Below, piece by piece: positions 1 through 12,771 of a stretch of 64,000 bases of DNA; positions within the stretch are counted from its first letter, which is position 1; each line of letters starts with the position of its first letter. The translations under genes were made by a program, and so were the position numbers. Origin of the DNA: Pelobates cultripes (Eukaryota; Chordata; Amphibia; Anura; Pelobatidae); the NCBI GenBank assembly GCA_933207985.1, contig OW240917.1, forward strand, positions 111,572,522 to 111,636,521. The letters run 5' to 3'. Under the pieces are notes generated by a model. The model saw only the letters and a list, made by a program, of their open reading frames with translations, ran no database searches and was not told the DNA's origin.

Positions 1-426
1 AATTACCACTGAGATTGTTATACAGAGAGCACTATTGGCCGTCTCTTTTATCTCCTCTCTTTTGAGTATTGGACACCAGTGACGGAGAGGTACTCACCAT
101 ATATCCCACAAGCGGGGATTAAACCGCTGTACGCACTTTACCCTAGAGCTGGATATAGCTCTTGCAAATGTGAGTTGTCTACCATTTTCTTTATCCAGTG
201 TTCTCATCTGAGCTATACATATTGCACTATTGGTTGTCCCTCTTCTTTTATTTTACATATAAGTGGAACTACAAAACATCCGAGGACCTTGCCCCTGTAC
301 ACAGCACTTTAAAGACGTCAGTGAGGATATCTAGGTTGGACTTTCTTTTATATTTACTTCCATCATTGGAATTGGACAATATTTACTTACTATTTACTGT
401 GGCCCAGCCCTTGCTCTTATTTTTTT
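1..426. other. Gene-free intronic sequence, unclassified repeat-like
   Basis: No exon found. Two similar phrases recur (GAGCACTATTGGCCGTC near 29 and TTGCACTATTGGTTGTC near 222), so this may be part of an unrecognised interspersed repeat. The open frames here are short and unlike any protein I know. Confidence 0.4.
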
Positions 427-955
427 CACTCTAAGGATAACATATAACCGGACCTTAGAATGGCCAGACTTAACGTCTCCAAGAATAGTCAAAATACTTA
501 CCGAGGTCAGGGACAGAATCAGACACAAAGATGAGGGAAAGCCAAAAGTCAAGGATATCAGATATCAGGGAAGTCAAAACAAAGCCAAAGTAAAATACCA
601 GAAAATCAAGATCAGGAATGCACTCTCGGCATGAAACCACGATAGGCCATGAGCAAGAGGAGAGTTGGGTTTAAATACCCCTCCTGTGGATCAGATTGTC
701 TGTAACCGGCCTTTGACTCCAAAGGCAATTACCAGGTTTCCATGTGCATGATTGTTGCTCAGCTAAACCCTCATGTTCAATTGATTGGCAATGACCGGCC
801 TTTGACCCCAAAAGTAATTACCAGGTTTCCATGTGCATGATTGCTGCTCGGCGCAACTTTTCCTATCAGGACGGTAATGTTGCTCGGCACAACTTTTCCT
901 GTCAGGACAGTAAATGCCATTAACCACATTTTTATGTGTGGATGAATACGTGACA
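427..955 (-). mobile_element. LTR-like element copy (TGTCACGTATTC family), degraded
   Basis: On the minus strand it starts TGTCACGTATTCATCCACAC at 955 and runs through the same sequence blocks as the copy at 43805-44416. Shared blocks include two GACAGGAAAAGTTGTGC-type repeats, the CATGGAAACCTGGTAATT block and the GGCCATTCTAAGGTC block. The left border near 427-432 is eroded. No coding capacity. It is probably a solo LTR lying downstream of the last NDST exon in the window. Confidence 0.6.
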
Positions 956-1647
956 CTACCACATTTATTGAAAAAAAAAGAATCTGGTTGTGCTTCCCTC
1001 CATTTTTCAATTATTTTGTTTTCCAAATAGAAACATGATACCACAAATGAAGTGAGGTGTTAAAATAAATAACCCTCTTCTCCCCCCACCCTCTTAGTTA
1101 TATAATGGAAATGGACATATCTCTTTGGACATTCTCTGCAAAAAAATACAAATACTCCACATTTTCAAGATTTTGGAACCACAGTAACCAGAGAAAATAC
1201 ACAAATTCTTAATACCGAAATGAACACTGTAGGGCTGTATTGTCTCTGTAAAACCATGACAGGGTCAATGCTCTGAAATTACAGTTAAGCCATGACTTAA
1301 TCACTACAACAGTCTCTCATGTATTAATAAGTGAAAAAAATTTCTGATAAAGCATGAAGAGTTGTAAAATTTTACAAAAGTTACACTAGATATATTTTAG
1401 AATTTGAGAAATTGATTGTCAACTCGTTGCAGTTCACAGCTTAGTGAATAAATCCTCTACTCTGTACATTTTCTCTTAAAAAGTATCCAAAGTTGTCAGT
1501 TACATTGAATTCTAAGGATAACAAGATGATTTCTTTGTGTACTATCTTCTTCCAACACACTAAAATTATTACAAAACCTTTGCATATACTAAAGGAAAAT
1601 AAGAGTATAATGCTTTTGTTGACTTAAAATAATATATTTGCCATTAC

Positions 1648-1818
1648 CTGTGAGGATGGGAAATGCTGAAGCCATCGCTCGATATGTAAAGCGTACCATC
1701 CAGGTACCAGACATTTCTTCTGAAGGGACCGTAGATCTGAAGGAGCATCCTTTCCTGCTGTTATCACTTCATAGAAGCTGAATTTTAGAGCCACAGTATC
1801 CTGGTGGGCTCTTTGATG
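1648..1818 (-). CDS. ndst3: NDST exon E: substrate-cleft region of sulfotransferase
   Basis: This 171-nt exon (57 codons, phase 0 at both ends) follows a TTGTTGCAG acceptor and ends in CAG before GTAATGG. It encodes [20 protein letters not shown], then [20 protein letters not shown], then [17 protein letters not shown]. The block CLVPGWY..HIERWL is diagnostic of NDST sulfotransferase domains. It is the last exon in the window. The following part of the protein (the segment leading into the disulfide-bonded C-terminal region) must lie below position 1. No defect is visible. Confidence 0.94.
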
Positions 1819-2097
1819 CTGCAACAAATAGATTAGACAGGCGTTACAGTTAAGATATTATCACTAACTTCTGCCTTTAGCAAAATAAATCTGGAAAGCC
1901 TTAAGGGCATGGATTAGACACTAAAAGGACAGCTTTATGAAAAATGTATACATTTTAAATAGTTTGTGTGTTCAAGATTTTTTTTGTCTTTTTATGTCTT
2001 TACAAAACACTACCATCTCATTTGTGCTATAATTATAAAGATACATTCTAATTTATGGCCAGAATGTTTTTTTCAAAAATCATATTAAGTCTAGAAG

Positions 2098-2660
2098 AAT
2101 GTTTTGTTTTTAAAGATCCTTTATTTGTACATTTTCAAATAGTAAGGACATTATGATACAAAGGTCATGATACAGAGATCAGAGTTGCAGTACAATGTAG
2201 AACTAACGTCAAGTAAAAGAATGCAATCTTGTAGTAATACAAATTGACGGTTGTACTAAATATGTGGATTTATGATCTGTCAGGTTCCTCTAAAAAGAGG
2301 AATGTTTCCATCTGTTAGCCAAGGCTCCTTTAGGGGCAATAAGCCTGGCCCTGACCATGGTCCATCTATGTATATTAGCCATCAAGCTACTGCTAGGGTC
2401 TAGCAGTAGTGGTAGGAGTGGAAGGTGTTTAGACTGTATATGGATCTTACCCCTTAAGAACTTTATGGTTATATGAGGCATGTTAGTTGTTGACAGTGTT
2501 ATGCTTTGTGTGAGAAAGAGAAGAAAAACTGAGTGGGAGGGAGAGAGGAGAAAAGGTAAATGCTGACCCTCTTGGGGTCAGCAAGGAGTAAGTGAGTGGG
2601 GCCGTGCGCCAGTGGCCAAGGTCCCAGACAAGTCTAGAGAATGTTAATAAAAATAAATGA
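2098..2660 (-). mobile_element. Possible L1-type LINE 3' end
   Basis: A T-rich start (TTTGTTTTTAAAGATCC) followed by non-coding sequence resembles the A-tailed 3' ends of minus-strand L1 copies elsewhere in the window (15.3 kb, 42.5 kb, 59.4 kb). There is no coding remnant to confirm it. Confidence 0.3.
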
Positions 2661-2949
2661 CATTAATTGACTAAATATTGAGTTTCATAGAGGGTTTAAT
2701 ACTACTGTTAGGATGTTTTATTCCACCTATTTACTGCCTGTTATATACCTATCATCCATTAAATAAATCCATGAAAACCTATTGGAAACAGAAAATATAA
2801 GATAATTCACAGACAATATAAGAGTATTCACATTTTTTCTCTTTGTAAAAAATAAATGGTGGGGATTTGAAGGATTTTTAATACCCTGGCTCATTGCTAC
2901 GGTGCTAATCACAGAAATTTGGAGAGTCCATAGAGGGTTGGTGATTTTG

Positions 2950-3660
2950 CATCCGCTACTCTACTGAGACTGCTCTGACTAAAATAACTAATGATCTAAT
3001 TGGGGCTAAATCCAAAAGCCACTACTAGTTCTTCTAGCAATCAGTGCTGTCAGTGTTAATCACACTCTCTTCATCTCCAAACTCACATCCTTGGTCTTCG
3101 TGACACTATCCTTTCATGGTTCTCATCCTTTCTGCCTTACTGCCTCCCTGCAGTCTGTAATAAATGCTGCTGCCAGACTAATTTTTTTTCTCCAGTCACT
3201 CCTTGTATAAGTCACCCTTTGTCACACTTCTTGTACCCTACAGGATTAAATTCTGACCTACAAAGCTCTATAGGACTCTATTCTTATAAAACAGCCTGTC
3301 CCCCTTTTCAATCTTTTAGGAAGCCCCTTAAAGCCCACCTCTTTGGAATAGCCTAGGATTCCCAGGGTAACTATCATTACCCTCTCATCCTATTAGTGGG
3401 TCCTTTTTCCACTTCACTGTCACCTTCCAATACTGCTATGTTTCCACCTTGTCACTTGGTTGCAATTGCCCACACCGCTCTTCCTATTGTTTTTTTAAAT
3501 TCCACCTCCTCTAGATTATAAACCTATTTGAGCTGGGTACTCCTCAACTTGTCAAAATTTGTACTAGTTTGTCTCATTTCTTGTTTAGGTCCCCTTAACA
3601 CAACTGTAAAGCCCTGCGGAATATGTTGGTGCTATACAAATGCCAATGATAATAATCATT
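2950..3660 (+). mobile_element. Degraded L2-type LINE, 3' fragment
   Basis: Translated pieces resemble the end of L2 ORF2, such as a conserved VINAAARL-like segment near 3160. The 3' tail has the form CTATACAAATGCCAATGATA and ends in a short AAT-rich tract, as L2 tails do. Many stops and frameshifts make it an old fragment. Confidence 0.55.
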
Positions 3661-6600
3661 CCCTCTTCCTTTACTATGTACCCCTCTTCAGAAACATGGC
3701 ATCAGAGGGGGATGAGCTGATGAGCTGAACTAGCAAAAAACGCGTCAGGGGCCAGAGGCTCTGCTGTTCCCACAAAAATTTTCTTTTAAATTGCAATCTG
3801 GCATTCAAGATCTAATATTACTTTGATCCTTTTGGCATGGCAATAACTTATTTGGGTGGCGGCAAGGGCATTTAGGTTTCATTTAGACTTTTCATTACAT
3901 GGATGGTTGGTGTGACGAGCATTTTCCAACAGTCTTGTATTAGGGGTAAGGGGTGCCCACGAAGACACAATAGGGAAAGTTATCTACTCCTATACCCCCT
4001 TCAATTCCCTATCCCCCCTATTCCTGGTGCCCTCTAAATACTAAAGGGCAAGTCATCAAACCCATATTTCCCTCTATTGCCCTTATCCCCATTTTTCAAC
4101 CGTACTTTTGTTTTGGTACGGCCAGTTATCAGGTTTGACATTTCTTGTTTCCCTAAAAACCAGTAGGATATTTAGCTACGTTTTATAATACTGTGGTAAC
4201 AATTATTGTTACTTTTACAAACGTTTAAATGTATCTACTTTAGACATTGATACAATCACACCAACTTTTGCATGAGTGTGTTCATTAGCAATTTTACACC
4301 TAGTCCTCGGCAAATGTCTACTAAACAGTGATTTATTGAGACTTATTAGGAGCCACTATGTCTGTGTGAATGTGATCATATACAATTACCATTACAAGTT
4401 ATCAACCCAAGTATATTAATTACTACCGTGTACTCGTATAAGAATTTCTTTGCTGTGTCAATTACACCATTGACACTAGTGGGACAGCTTGTGTTGTTTT
4501 TATAAGATGTTCTTTTGTCATTTTTGTATATAGTTCTATTTGTCTTGGTTGTGGTTAGTTATTGTACCAGTCCTGTTTGGACTTTTTTATATTACGAGTT
4601 ATTAAAAGTTAAGTCTTATAACAGGTGATATTTCACCTTTACAATATTCCATTTTCAGTACCAAGTGTTGCATCCTCCACTCTGTTTCTTGTTCATTTAC
4701 ATCTGTTACATCTACCTATAAACTGGCAAGGTTCTCTATAACATCAGGGGGTGGGGGGTAGAGGGGAGAATATAGAAATATTTATTTGATGTATCTGTTA
4801 AATAATGTATTATTTAACACAAACTCTGTATCACATCTGGAGGCTTATTACAGAATACTGTCAGGTAATTATACAGCATTAAAAGTTACAAATAAAAGAA
4901 TTGGTAAAATATATAAAATTGGTGCTACAATCACATATGTGAGCCACGCCAACACACATACAAAGTGAAAAACAGTAAACAGATAAGTAGTAGCACACAC
5001 TTATAAATGGTTACCACTGTCTGATACAGAGTTATATGTATAAATTATCTCTAAGAATATTTTAATATAATTAAAATTAGTATTGATATGTATATAAAGA
5101 ACAAGATTAACTAATTACAATCACGCTGATAAAAAAAAAATCTATCGACAAAGTAAAGGAAGCATTGTACACTTCTGAAATTCAACAGCAAAAAAGGGCT
5201 TGATAAAACCCCCAAAAAAGCATTTTTCAACAAATTAACTAATAACCCCCCCCCAAAAAAATTGAGACTGCTTATATGAGCAGGTCAAACATCTCCCTGA
5301 GTTGATGTTTTCAAGTAACATAACCAACACTTAATGTTCCTGGTTGATCAATTCAAGGAAATATAAGACAAATCTGTACTGTTTGTGTAACTTAGCCAAA
5401 GAGATGACCCAACAAATACTCATGTCCATTATACCCTGAACATCGGCACTGAAAAAAACCTTAAATATATACAAATATCAACGTTGACTTAGAACACAAA
5501 GTTAATGCCACGTGCCACCTGACATCATCACTACTGCTGTGGATAAACGTCTTTGACTAAGCCAGTTATAAACCAATAATGTTTTCTGAAAACCATACTG
5601 ATTGAATATAGTGACACTGAATTCGGTTCAGAGTGATAGTTATTAAATGCACAATATCTTGTGTATTTTTTGAATCACAGCTGAAGGGATTAAAAATGAG
5701 ATAATTTGTAGGTTGTAATTAAAACATTATTTCATATTTCCCAAAAAAAGTCACAAAAGCACTATCGTTCTTAACTATGTCTCTTACAGGGTAATTTAAG
5801 TTTAAATGTTATTTCAAATAGATCTCAAAATCACCACCGAGTCTAGAAAAAACTGCTTAGGTTTGTCAATTGGGATAGTACCAGTGCAATCCAGCGCTTT
5901 TAAATGTGAACACCAAGATTTTGAGAAGTATCCCACTAAGGAATCGAGAAACTGGAAGTTCTTCAGACTGCACAGATGTATGAAGTAGAAAAATGAAATG
6001 AAATATAGATTGAGAACTGGGGGTTTATAGATAATAATTAACAGCTTTCAGGATAAACAATGTATCTAGAGTCTCAGTAGGCCTTATTATTGAGATGCCA
6101 ATTAGACCACTAAAAGAACTGCCTAATATCCAGCTGCAGTAAAATAAAAGACACAAAATTAGAATGGGAATTAACAGCCTGTTGAAGAAAACAAACAAAC
6201 AACATGTGCAACTATGATTATTTATTTACAATAAAATGTATATGCACTCTTGTATGTTTATATATCAGTGGTTGGAGTGACTCCATAGGGTGCTCAGATA
6301 GGAGTCCGATTCACAGTTGTTAAGCAGAGACAGCTATATTAAGATTAGGAGGATGCCCTACCTCTAGAGATCAAAATGTGTGAGAAATCTCTAGATTCAC
6401 TTTTGAAACAAGAGCAATAATTGTAAAGAGAACAGAGGAGAAAAGGAAAAAAAAAAGATCCCTATGCTAGACAATATTAGCTGTTTAAAAGGAAAGGAGG
6501 CAACCTACATGGAAAATAAAGCTGCCCCTAAAATGATACAAATCAGAAACAATCAAATTTAAATGAGAGCAATCTCCTAACAGCAGAGACTGGCCCTATA

Positions 6601-7420
6601 GATTTAACACATACCTTAGTTGTCTCAAAACAGGGAGACAACCTACAGTACCAGTCTTTGAGTAGTTTACAGAAGGCTTTAGTTCCTAAGCAGAGTCCGC
6701 ACCCGCGGTTCACCAGGATTGTGCAATTGTGGATTGTGATCAACTTGCCACAGCAAAATATCTGTCCACAAGGAATGATAACCAGTTAAACACCTATGTT
6801 TACTTTATGCATCTGTATGTTACAACTAACTGTACCTGTGTAAAAATTATTGGACAGAAGAAAACCTATTGCCCTCCCCTATGTTGTAACAGCCTATTGG
6901 GTAGAGGTACGCCTCTCTATATAGTGTAACAATGATTTAATTCTAAACACCCATTAGGGCATGCTGAAAATACGAGGGAGTATCCCAAGAGGGTAGTGCA
7001 GATATATTGCTGGGAAGTGGCTAAGTCTGGCTGACTGCGGTCCCACCTACTGTAACTGACATGTCAATAGAAGGTGGTGATGAGAGGTCTGGGAAAGTAC
7101 AAACAATTCTTCCATTTAAAACCTCGGTCATCAACATTACATGAGTGGAACAACCTCAGAGGCTGCTTAATCATGCAGTACACAATAAAGTTAAAAAAAT
7201 ATATATGTGAAAAACTGTAATTATGGTGATATGTATTCCCTATTCTTCTCCCCATATTGATGACGAATGAGCAATAAATAGCCAAAATACACTGTCTTGT
7301 CTAATACTGTAACTCTCCATAATCAATCTTTGTATGAATAAACATAAAATGTGTTTCTATTTAAATGTTAATAAATGGTGAGAATGTAAATCTCTCATTC
7401 AAACTGTAGGGGGCAGTATA
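3661..7420. other. Gene-free intron sequence
   Basis: I see no exon with splice sites and no recognisable transposon protein. Poly-purine and poly-C tracts occur near 4748 and 5246. Short open frames (for example 5806-5988 and 6543-6743) have no recognisable product. Old unrecognised repeats are likely. Confidence 0.5.
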
Positions 7421-7477
7421 TCCAACACTCTCTTTTGCTTAGTCTCTTATCCATACATCATTTTCTTTGGTCCTGTT

Positions 7478-7672
7478 TTACGAGCTAATTCCTGAATATC
7501 TCAGTTCCCTAGGATCAACGTGCGGATATTGTTTGAAATGGGTTGACATACGTGTTTCAATGAGTCTTGTGGTTCTTGCTGAATTGACATGCTTGTGTAT
7601 TCTGTGAATAAAGGGGTGAAACATCTTCCCCACATATTTCAAACCACATTCGCATGTGAGCAAGTACACCAA
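7478..7672 (-). pseudogene. GIY-YIG endonuclease domain of the Penelope-like element
   Basis: The translation contains VYLLTCECGLKYVGK followed by HPFIHRIHKHVNSARTT. The V-Y...C-x-C...YVGK pattern is the GIY-YIG core as found in Penelope-like retroelements, and the downstream Arg/His helix is also present. The domain is cut off from the RT part by stops, so I call it a remnant. Confidence 0.75.
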
Positions 7673-7949
7673 TCCTGCTGTATTGCAATTGAAAAATGAC
7701 TTTGCTTGGAACTGCTCTGTGTTTGCGAAACTTCTGGAGTTTTTTTTTTCTTCAATATGGCTTCAGGCTTTACATCTCCTGCAATGATATGTATCGACCA
7801 ATGTATTAGTTAGACAATTATTTGAAGATCGCTTTAAATGGAAGTGGCTTCGAACCAACAGGTCCTTAAGGTTCTTACTCCTTCTGGTGTCTAATTGAAA
7901 AATGTAAGGACAACACGTCCCTCAGCTGTTTATCTTGAGTTAAGAAGAA

Positions 7950-8318
7950 TCAAAATCTATCCAGAATGCTTTTTATCTGGCCCCATCCTGCATCAAATGT
8001 AGCAATGCACCAGAGTTTTTGTTTTTGCTGTTGTAGATTCATAGGTGCATTCTTTTCTTCAATCATAATCTTCATATCAGTCACGAAGGCCCTATTATAA
8101 GCTCTAATTAAACATCTATTAGGATGGCTCTTGGCCTTAAACCTCTTGTGTGTGTCTCTAGCCTTGGTTTTGAAGGATTCAGTATCAGAGCAATTACATT
8201 TAAAATGTAAATATTGCTCCATTGGTATCCCCTTCTTGAGTGGGGTGGGATGGTAAATCTTCCAATTGAGCAGACTATTGGTGGCTGTTAATTTTCTATA
8301 CAGCTTAGTCTTAATCAT
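7950..8318 (-). pseudogene. Penelope-like RT C-terminal region
   Basis: This open stretch of 122 codons contains LYRKLTATNSLLNW and KKGIPMEQYLHFKCNCSD, typical of the region between the RT palm and the GIY-YIG domain in Penelope-like elements (pattern TDLYRKPTxxNxLLH...P...LKKGIPxxQ). The MITE at 8331-8485 sits just upstream in transcript sense, cutting it from the RT core. Confidence 0.75.
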
Positions 8319-8330
8319 TTATTTCTCATA

Positions 8331-8485
8331 CAGTGAGGGGAAAAAGTATTTGATCGCCTGCTGCTTATTTCACTCATTGGCATGCAAATCAATTCATAAC
8401 TTTTTTTACATGCGTTTTTCTTGATTGTTTTGGTTGGACAAACGTTCAAAATCAGCAGGGGTTCAAATATTTTTTCCCCTCACTG
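8331..8485. mobile_element. 155-bp Tc1-type MITE inside the Penelope-like element
   Basis: Termini CAGTGAGGGGAAAAAGTATT and (inverted) the same sequence ending CCCCTCACTG are flanked by TA on both sides (8329-8330 and 8486-8487). Internal phrases CTCATTGGCATGCAAAT and TTCAAAATCAGCAGGG are shared with the 3' end of the 1,050-bp Tc1 at 39414-40463, so it is an internally deleted relative. Confidence 0.85.
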
Positions 8486-9607
8486 TATATTGTAAGTGTT
8501 GTGTCAATAAAATTCAAAGAAGGCTACCAATCTCCTCTGTGAACTTCAAATAATAATAATTATTAAAAGAGTCTACAAGCTTTCACAAGTTTTCTTGTGA
8601 GACTATCCAAAATGTCAGCACATCATCAGTAAACCTTTTCCAGGATAAAATGGAGTCTGTGGGATACCTTATCATCTGTAAAGACCACCATCTCATCCCA
8701 GCAACCCAGGTGAAGGTTGGCATATGAAGGTGCACAAGCAGTATTGATCACATTCCCCTTCATCTGGTGGTAGAAGGTCCCATTGAACATACAGAAATAT
8801 GTAGGAGTACAAACTGTAATAGTTCCATAATGAATTGATTATGTTTCTCGAAGTGTACCCCCTTTTTCTTTAAAAAAGGTTTCTACATATTCTAGAACTC
8901 GGTCATGAGAAATAGAGCTGTATAACCCCTCTACATCAAGACCACATAACTTAGAGCCTTCTGGGCATTTAATCATGAATAATTTATAAAGTGCCAGTCT
9001 TGTATCTCTGAGATAGAAAGGGCAACTTTATCACCAATGACATTATGGCTTTAGTTGATATTCCCTGATACAATGGATCTCCTAGTCAAAACAGATAGCT
9101 TCTTGTGGACTTTTGGTAGGCTGTAAAAGGTAGCGATACATGGAGAATCATTAAACATTAAGTCCATTTAGTCTTGTTTGTAAGAGGAGTTTTAACTTTT
9201 CCAAAAAGCCCTTAATTGGATCATTTTAAGATCTTTTACATAGAATTGTCTGATAGTATTCTCATTGACATTTTGACTTACTGTTTGTCAAGTATTACTC
9301 AATTTTCTTACAGACCAATTCTACAAAAATATCAATATATTTAAAATCCATCAAGTGCACGTTATATTCACCTTTTTTTTTCTTAAGCTCAGTAAATGGT
9401 CCAGATCCCAAATTCATTTGTTTGCTATCTTCTAACAGTTCCACCAAAGTTTGAACCAGTTGGTAATCTTTAATATCCACATTAAGGCCCTTGACTTTAT
9501 TCCTCTAGTTTAGTTACATGTACCATGTGTAGGGAAAGCTTATGAGCAAACAGATGAATATCCTTGACCCACCTGAATTTGTTCTCCTAAGAAGTTGAGA
9601 CTGGGTC

Positions 9608-9990
9608 AAGGCAGGGCCGACCTGTCCATAGCCCGAGTTGGAGCCACGGCTCCAGGCGACACTCTGACGGGGTGGACTGTAGCAGACTGACAACTCTCTA
9701 ATTACGCGAGTTAAGTGGCCACCTAAGGCCTAGCGGCCGCCTAACTCACCATAAGGCAGGCAGACTATGTCAGGTCCTCGGTCCCTCACCGAGGATCCGA
9801 CACCAGGAGGGGGTGAGGCCCCTCCAGTCTGCCCTGAGAGGCAGAGAGCCAGCAGAGTCTGCAGCTCCACCGGGTGTGAGCTTCAGACTGTGCAGTGTCT
9901 TGCAATGTCTGGTAAATCAGAGCGTTGCAGCGAATTACCATGGCGATGCTCTGACTTCTGGATATTGCCAGACACTGCACAGTCTGCAGC
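9608..9990. repeat. GC-rich palindrome-bearing insert
   Basis: An abruptly GC-rich block of about 380 bp lies in AT-rich surroundings. It contains an inverted pair AGACTGTGCAGTGTCT (9885-9900) and AGACACTGCACAGTCT (9970-9985). It looks like a non-autonomous DNA transposon, but I could not define its outer termini. The overlapping ORFs on both strands are probably by-products of GC content. Confidence 0.45.
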
Positions 9991-10648
9991 TCTTGGTTAT
10001 CCCTAAAAAATGTATAACGTTTGTGTTGTTTAATAACTGATTGTAATTTGTGAAGGTTTGATTTGAGTTTAGTTTAATTTTGATTAAACATCGGATCTGT
10101 CTGAAATTTCTGTACTTTCTCATTTTCCCAGTCAGCCTCTGAATTGATTTCCTCCAGTCAGGTTATTAAATATATTTGCAGATAATCTGCATAAATCGAA
10201 CTGAGCATTGGCTCTTTGTGATGTGGCAGTGTAAGAAGAGTGGGACCAAGCTCACTGTCTATACCAATTATCTGACATAAGATTGACTTCTGTACCTATT
10301 TGTTGCAGAGAAAAATATCACACTGGTAAAACATACTGCCCAGCAAGGTCAAAAAGCAGGAGTGCCAGTTATTAAACTACTTAGGGAAGTTAAATAATTT
10401 AAATTTTATTTTAATGCCAAAACATGTGAAATTTAAATTTTTCTAGTTTTCTATCAAATCCCGGTTTTGTTTTCTCAAGGTTTTCTTGAGTCACAAACAA
10501 CATGTGTTTGTCTGTGATGACTTTATTATTGACTGTAATGAGACTGTAATATGACAGTGATCATTAGCCATATTCTCACATTTTGCTTTACATTAACAGG
10601 CCTACTATGTTATTAAAATGAAATGGACATTCTTTTTTCTCATCAAAG

Positions 10649-10935
10649 TGGTCTGGGTGCAATGTCCCTGTCCCCCTTAGTCCTGCAATGTAAAATAGTG
10701 CATTTTTTGAGAAACTGCAATGTTTACATTGCAGTAATATGACTGCCTCGAGGTCCCCACATCGGAGGAAGAGGTGGAGTGTGATGCAGTGCTGAAGGAC
10801 ATCAGCGCTGGGTAAGTGAATAAAAGGTTTTTAACCCTTTATGTGCCATCGGGGGTGGGCGCAAGAGGGGTGTTGCTGAGGCTCTACAGCATTAGAAATG
10901 CAGTTTTTTATTCCTAACACTATAGTTTCCCTTTA
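10649..10935. mobile_element. MITE fragment (ACTATAG...CCCTTTAA family)
   Basis: Shares GTGGTCTGGGTGCAATGTCC and TTAGTCCTGCAATGT with the element at 27919-28387 and ends ACTATAGTTTCCCTTTAA. The left terminus is missing. Confidence 0.6.
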
Positions 10936-12474
10936 ATACATAATTTTAGCAATATCTCATTTTGTTACTCTCCTATCTCTTTCCGCTAAAATTTATGGTG
11001 AAAAAAGATTGTATGCTTCCGAATAAGCAAAGAAACATGGCATTTTACAGAATGGACATAGGCCCTATCTAACCTTTTTAAATATGTGCCACTGTTATTT
11101 TATGTTCTTGTTCTATGTATTTCATACATACACTTTGAAACATTAAAGAAGAGAAGACAATTTGTTCCAAAACAAGTATTAATGCATTGTAATCACATTT
11201 TCTATTAATATTTTGTTTATATAAAATAAGATGAACACAGCAAGGACCATCACAACATATTAAATTTGTGTCAGGAACAATAGCATCTGTCATAATGAGA
11301 GGTTGTTGCCTTTGGAAGAAGGTGTAATGTGTGTTTTATATCTCTTCTGAAGCAGAGACCCTTTATGTATTGTCCAGACTGAAGAGACTCATTAAGTGTT
11401 AGGTTAATATAAGCTTGCCAGCTGAAAATGAAAAGGCTTGCAGGATTCCTGGCGCTAGCGACTATAAAACAACAAAAATGGAAGAGCATTTTGATTTAAT
11501 GTGATGCTCCTGTTCTGAATGCCAATGTCTTGTTTACCAGAAAGGATGCCTGGAATTACATTTCAAGATTTATGGACATTAATGTGCAGAATGCAGGTCA
11601 AGCTCTCAAGTTGCGTTTAACGAGAAGGTGTAAATCTGTCCGAGGAACGCTAGAGATGTATAAAACCTCATTATGTATTGTTGTATTGCAAAAGATCTAA
11701 TATACATTTTCAATTTTGTGCTAAGGCAGATTTTGTTGGACACCGCAATTATACAGGGGCATTTACTAAACACACTTTTAGTAATTTGTTTGTATAACAA
11801 TATATCACTCTTGATGATGGAGGGGCTTATACATTACCCTCGAACCGTTACATTCTTTATTTTATTATGATTATTACAAAAAAATGTGATTAAATGTTGG
11901 TTTAGGGGCTAATTGTTAAATAGACAAGTATGCAGGATCAGGGCCGCTGATACAGTAATGTAGTAACCCTTTGGAAGGGGATGCAGTACTGCACATCAGT
12001 TGCCCAACCTGTGTGTTCATTTTTGATCTTGCACTTAACAATCAATCTTCGGCCAGCCAAGCTGAGCATGACAAATGCAGCTTCTTCCTATATTGCATTT
12101 GCCGCTGGTAAATTAAGAAGCCAGTGGCTGCCTAGGGTGCAACTTCCACCTGCTGCTGGTAATGTGTGGCTGTGACAAAGTTTCATTCTGTGACTGTAAA
12201 AGAACAACAATTGTTATAGCAACTCTGCAGTCTTATAACTGATCAGTCATTTAGAAACTGGGAAACTATGACAGCCGGCCCAGCATGAGCATCATTAGTT
12301 ACCCCGACTGACTAAGGCTGACTGTACTTCACCATTCAATACGTTACTGACTGCATTATTTTCCAGCCCCAGGCAAGCAATGACAAATTTTAGCACAAAA
12401 TACGTCTGGTAACTACATTATCTCTGATGCATTGCCAACCTAAAGGATTATGGGAAATATAGATCACACCTATC
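10936..12474. other. Gene-free intron sequence
   Basis: No exon or transposon protein seen. The open frames at 11078-11489 and 11606-11870 are short and of low information. Confidence 0.5.
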
Positions 12475-12490
12475 TTTATATTGTCAAGTA

Positions 12491-12771
12491 GAGATTGTAG
12501 CCGTATTAGTCCAGTGATGTAGATGTAAAAAACAGATAAAATTCGTATCTTGTAATACCTTTTTTATTGGACTAACAGAATTTGTTAATGACAAGCTTTC
12601 GGAAGAACCTCCCTTTCTCAAGTCTAAAGCATTTCTGAGCAAGATTCTTTGTGTTGTCTTGCTCAGAAATGCTTCAGACTTGAGAAAGGGAGGTTCTCCC
12701 GAAAGCTTGTCATTAAAAAATTATGTTAGTCCAATAAAAAAGGTATTACAAGATACGAATTTTATCTGTTT
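12491..12771. mobile_element. Foldback retroposon with 16-bp target duplications
   Basis: Two arms of 117 nt (12527-12643 and 12658-12774) are near-perfect inverted copies, about four mismatches by eye, around a 14-nt loop. The right arm runs a few bases into the duplicated target. The direct repeat TTTATATTGTCAAGTA flanks the insert (12475-12490 and 12772-12787). The left end, GAGATTGTAGCCGTATTAGT, resembles a repeated motif known in vertebrate genomes. Long target duplications suggest insertion by LINE machinery rather than by a DNA transposase. Confidence 0.75.

Larger units (their letters stand above)
7430..9560 (-). mobile_element. Penelope-like retroelement (RT plus GIY-YIG), degraded
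   Basis: Read on the minus strand from about 9480 downwards, it shows RT-type phrases in order. The segments are MKGNVINTACAPSYANLHLG (around 8750-8700) followed by CWDEMVVFTDDKV, then the block of 7950-8318 (LYRKLTATNSLLNWKIYHP, LKKGIPMEQYLHFKCNCSD), then a GIY-YIG nuclease at 7478-7672. That order of RT, linker and C-terminal GIY-YIG is the signature of Penelope-like elements. Frameshifts and stops separate the pieces, and a 155-bp MITE interrupts it at 8331-8485. It is not functional as it stands. Confidence 0.8.

Noticed and set aside
9767..10040. Overlapping open frames in the GC-rich block
   Set aside because: They occur on both strands and in several frames with no motif, as expected for a GC-rich palindromic repeat.
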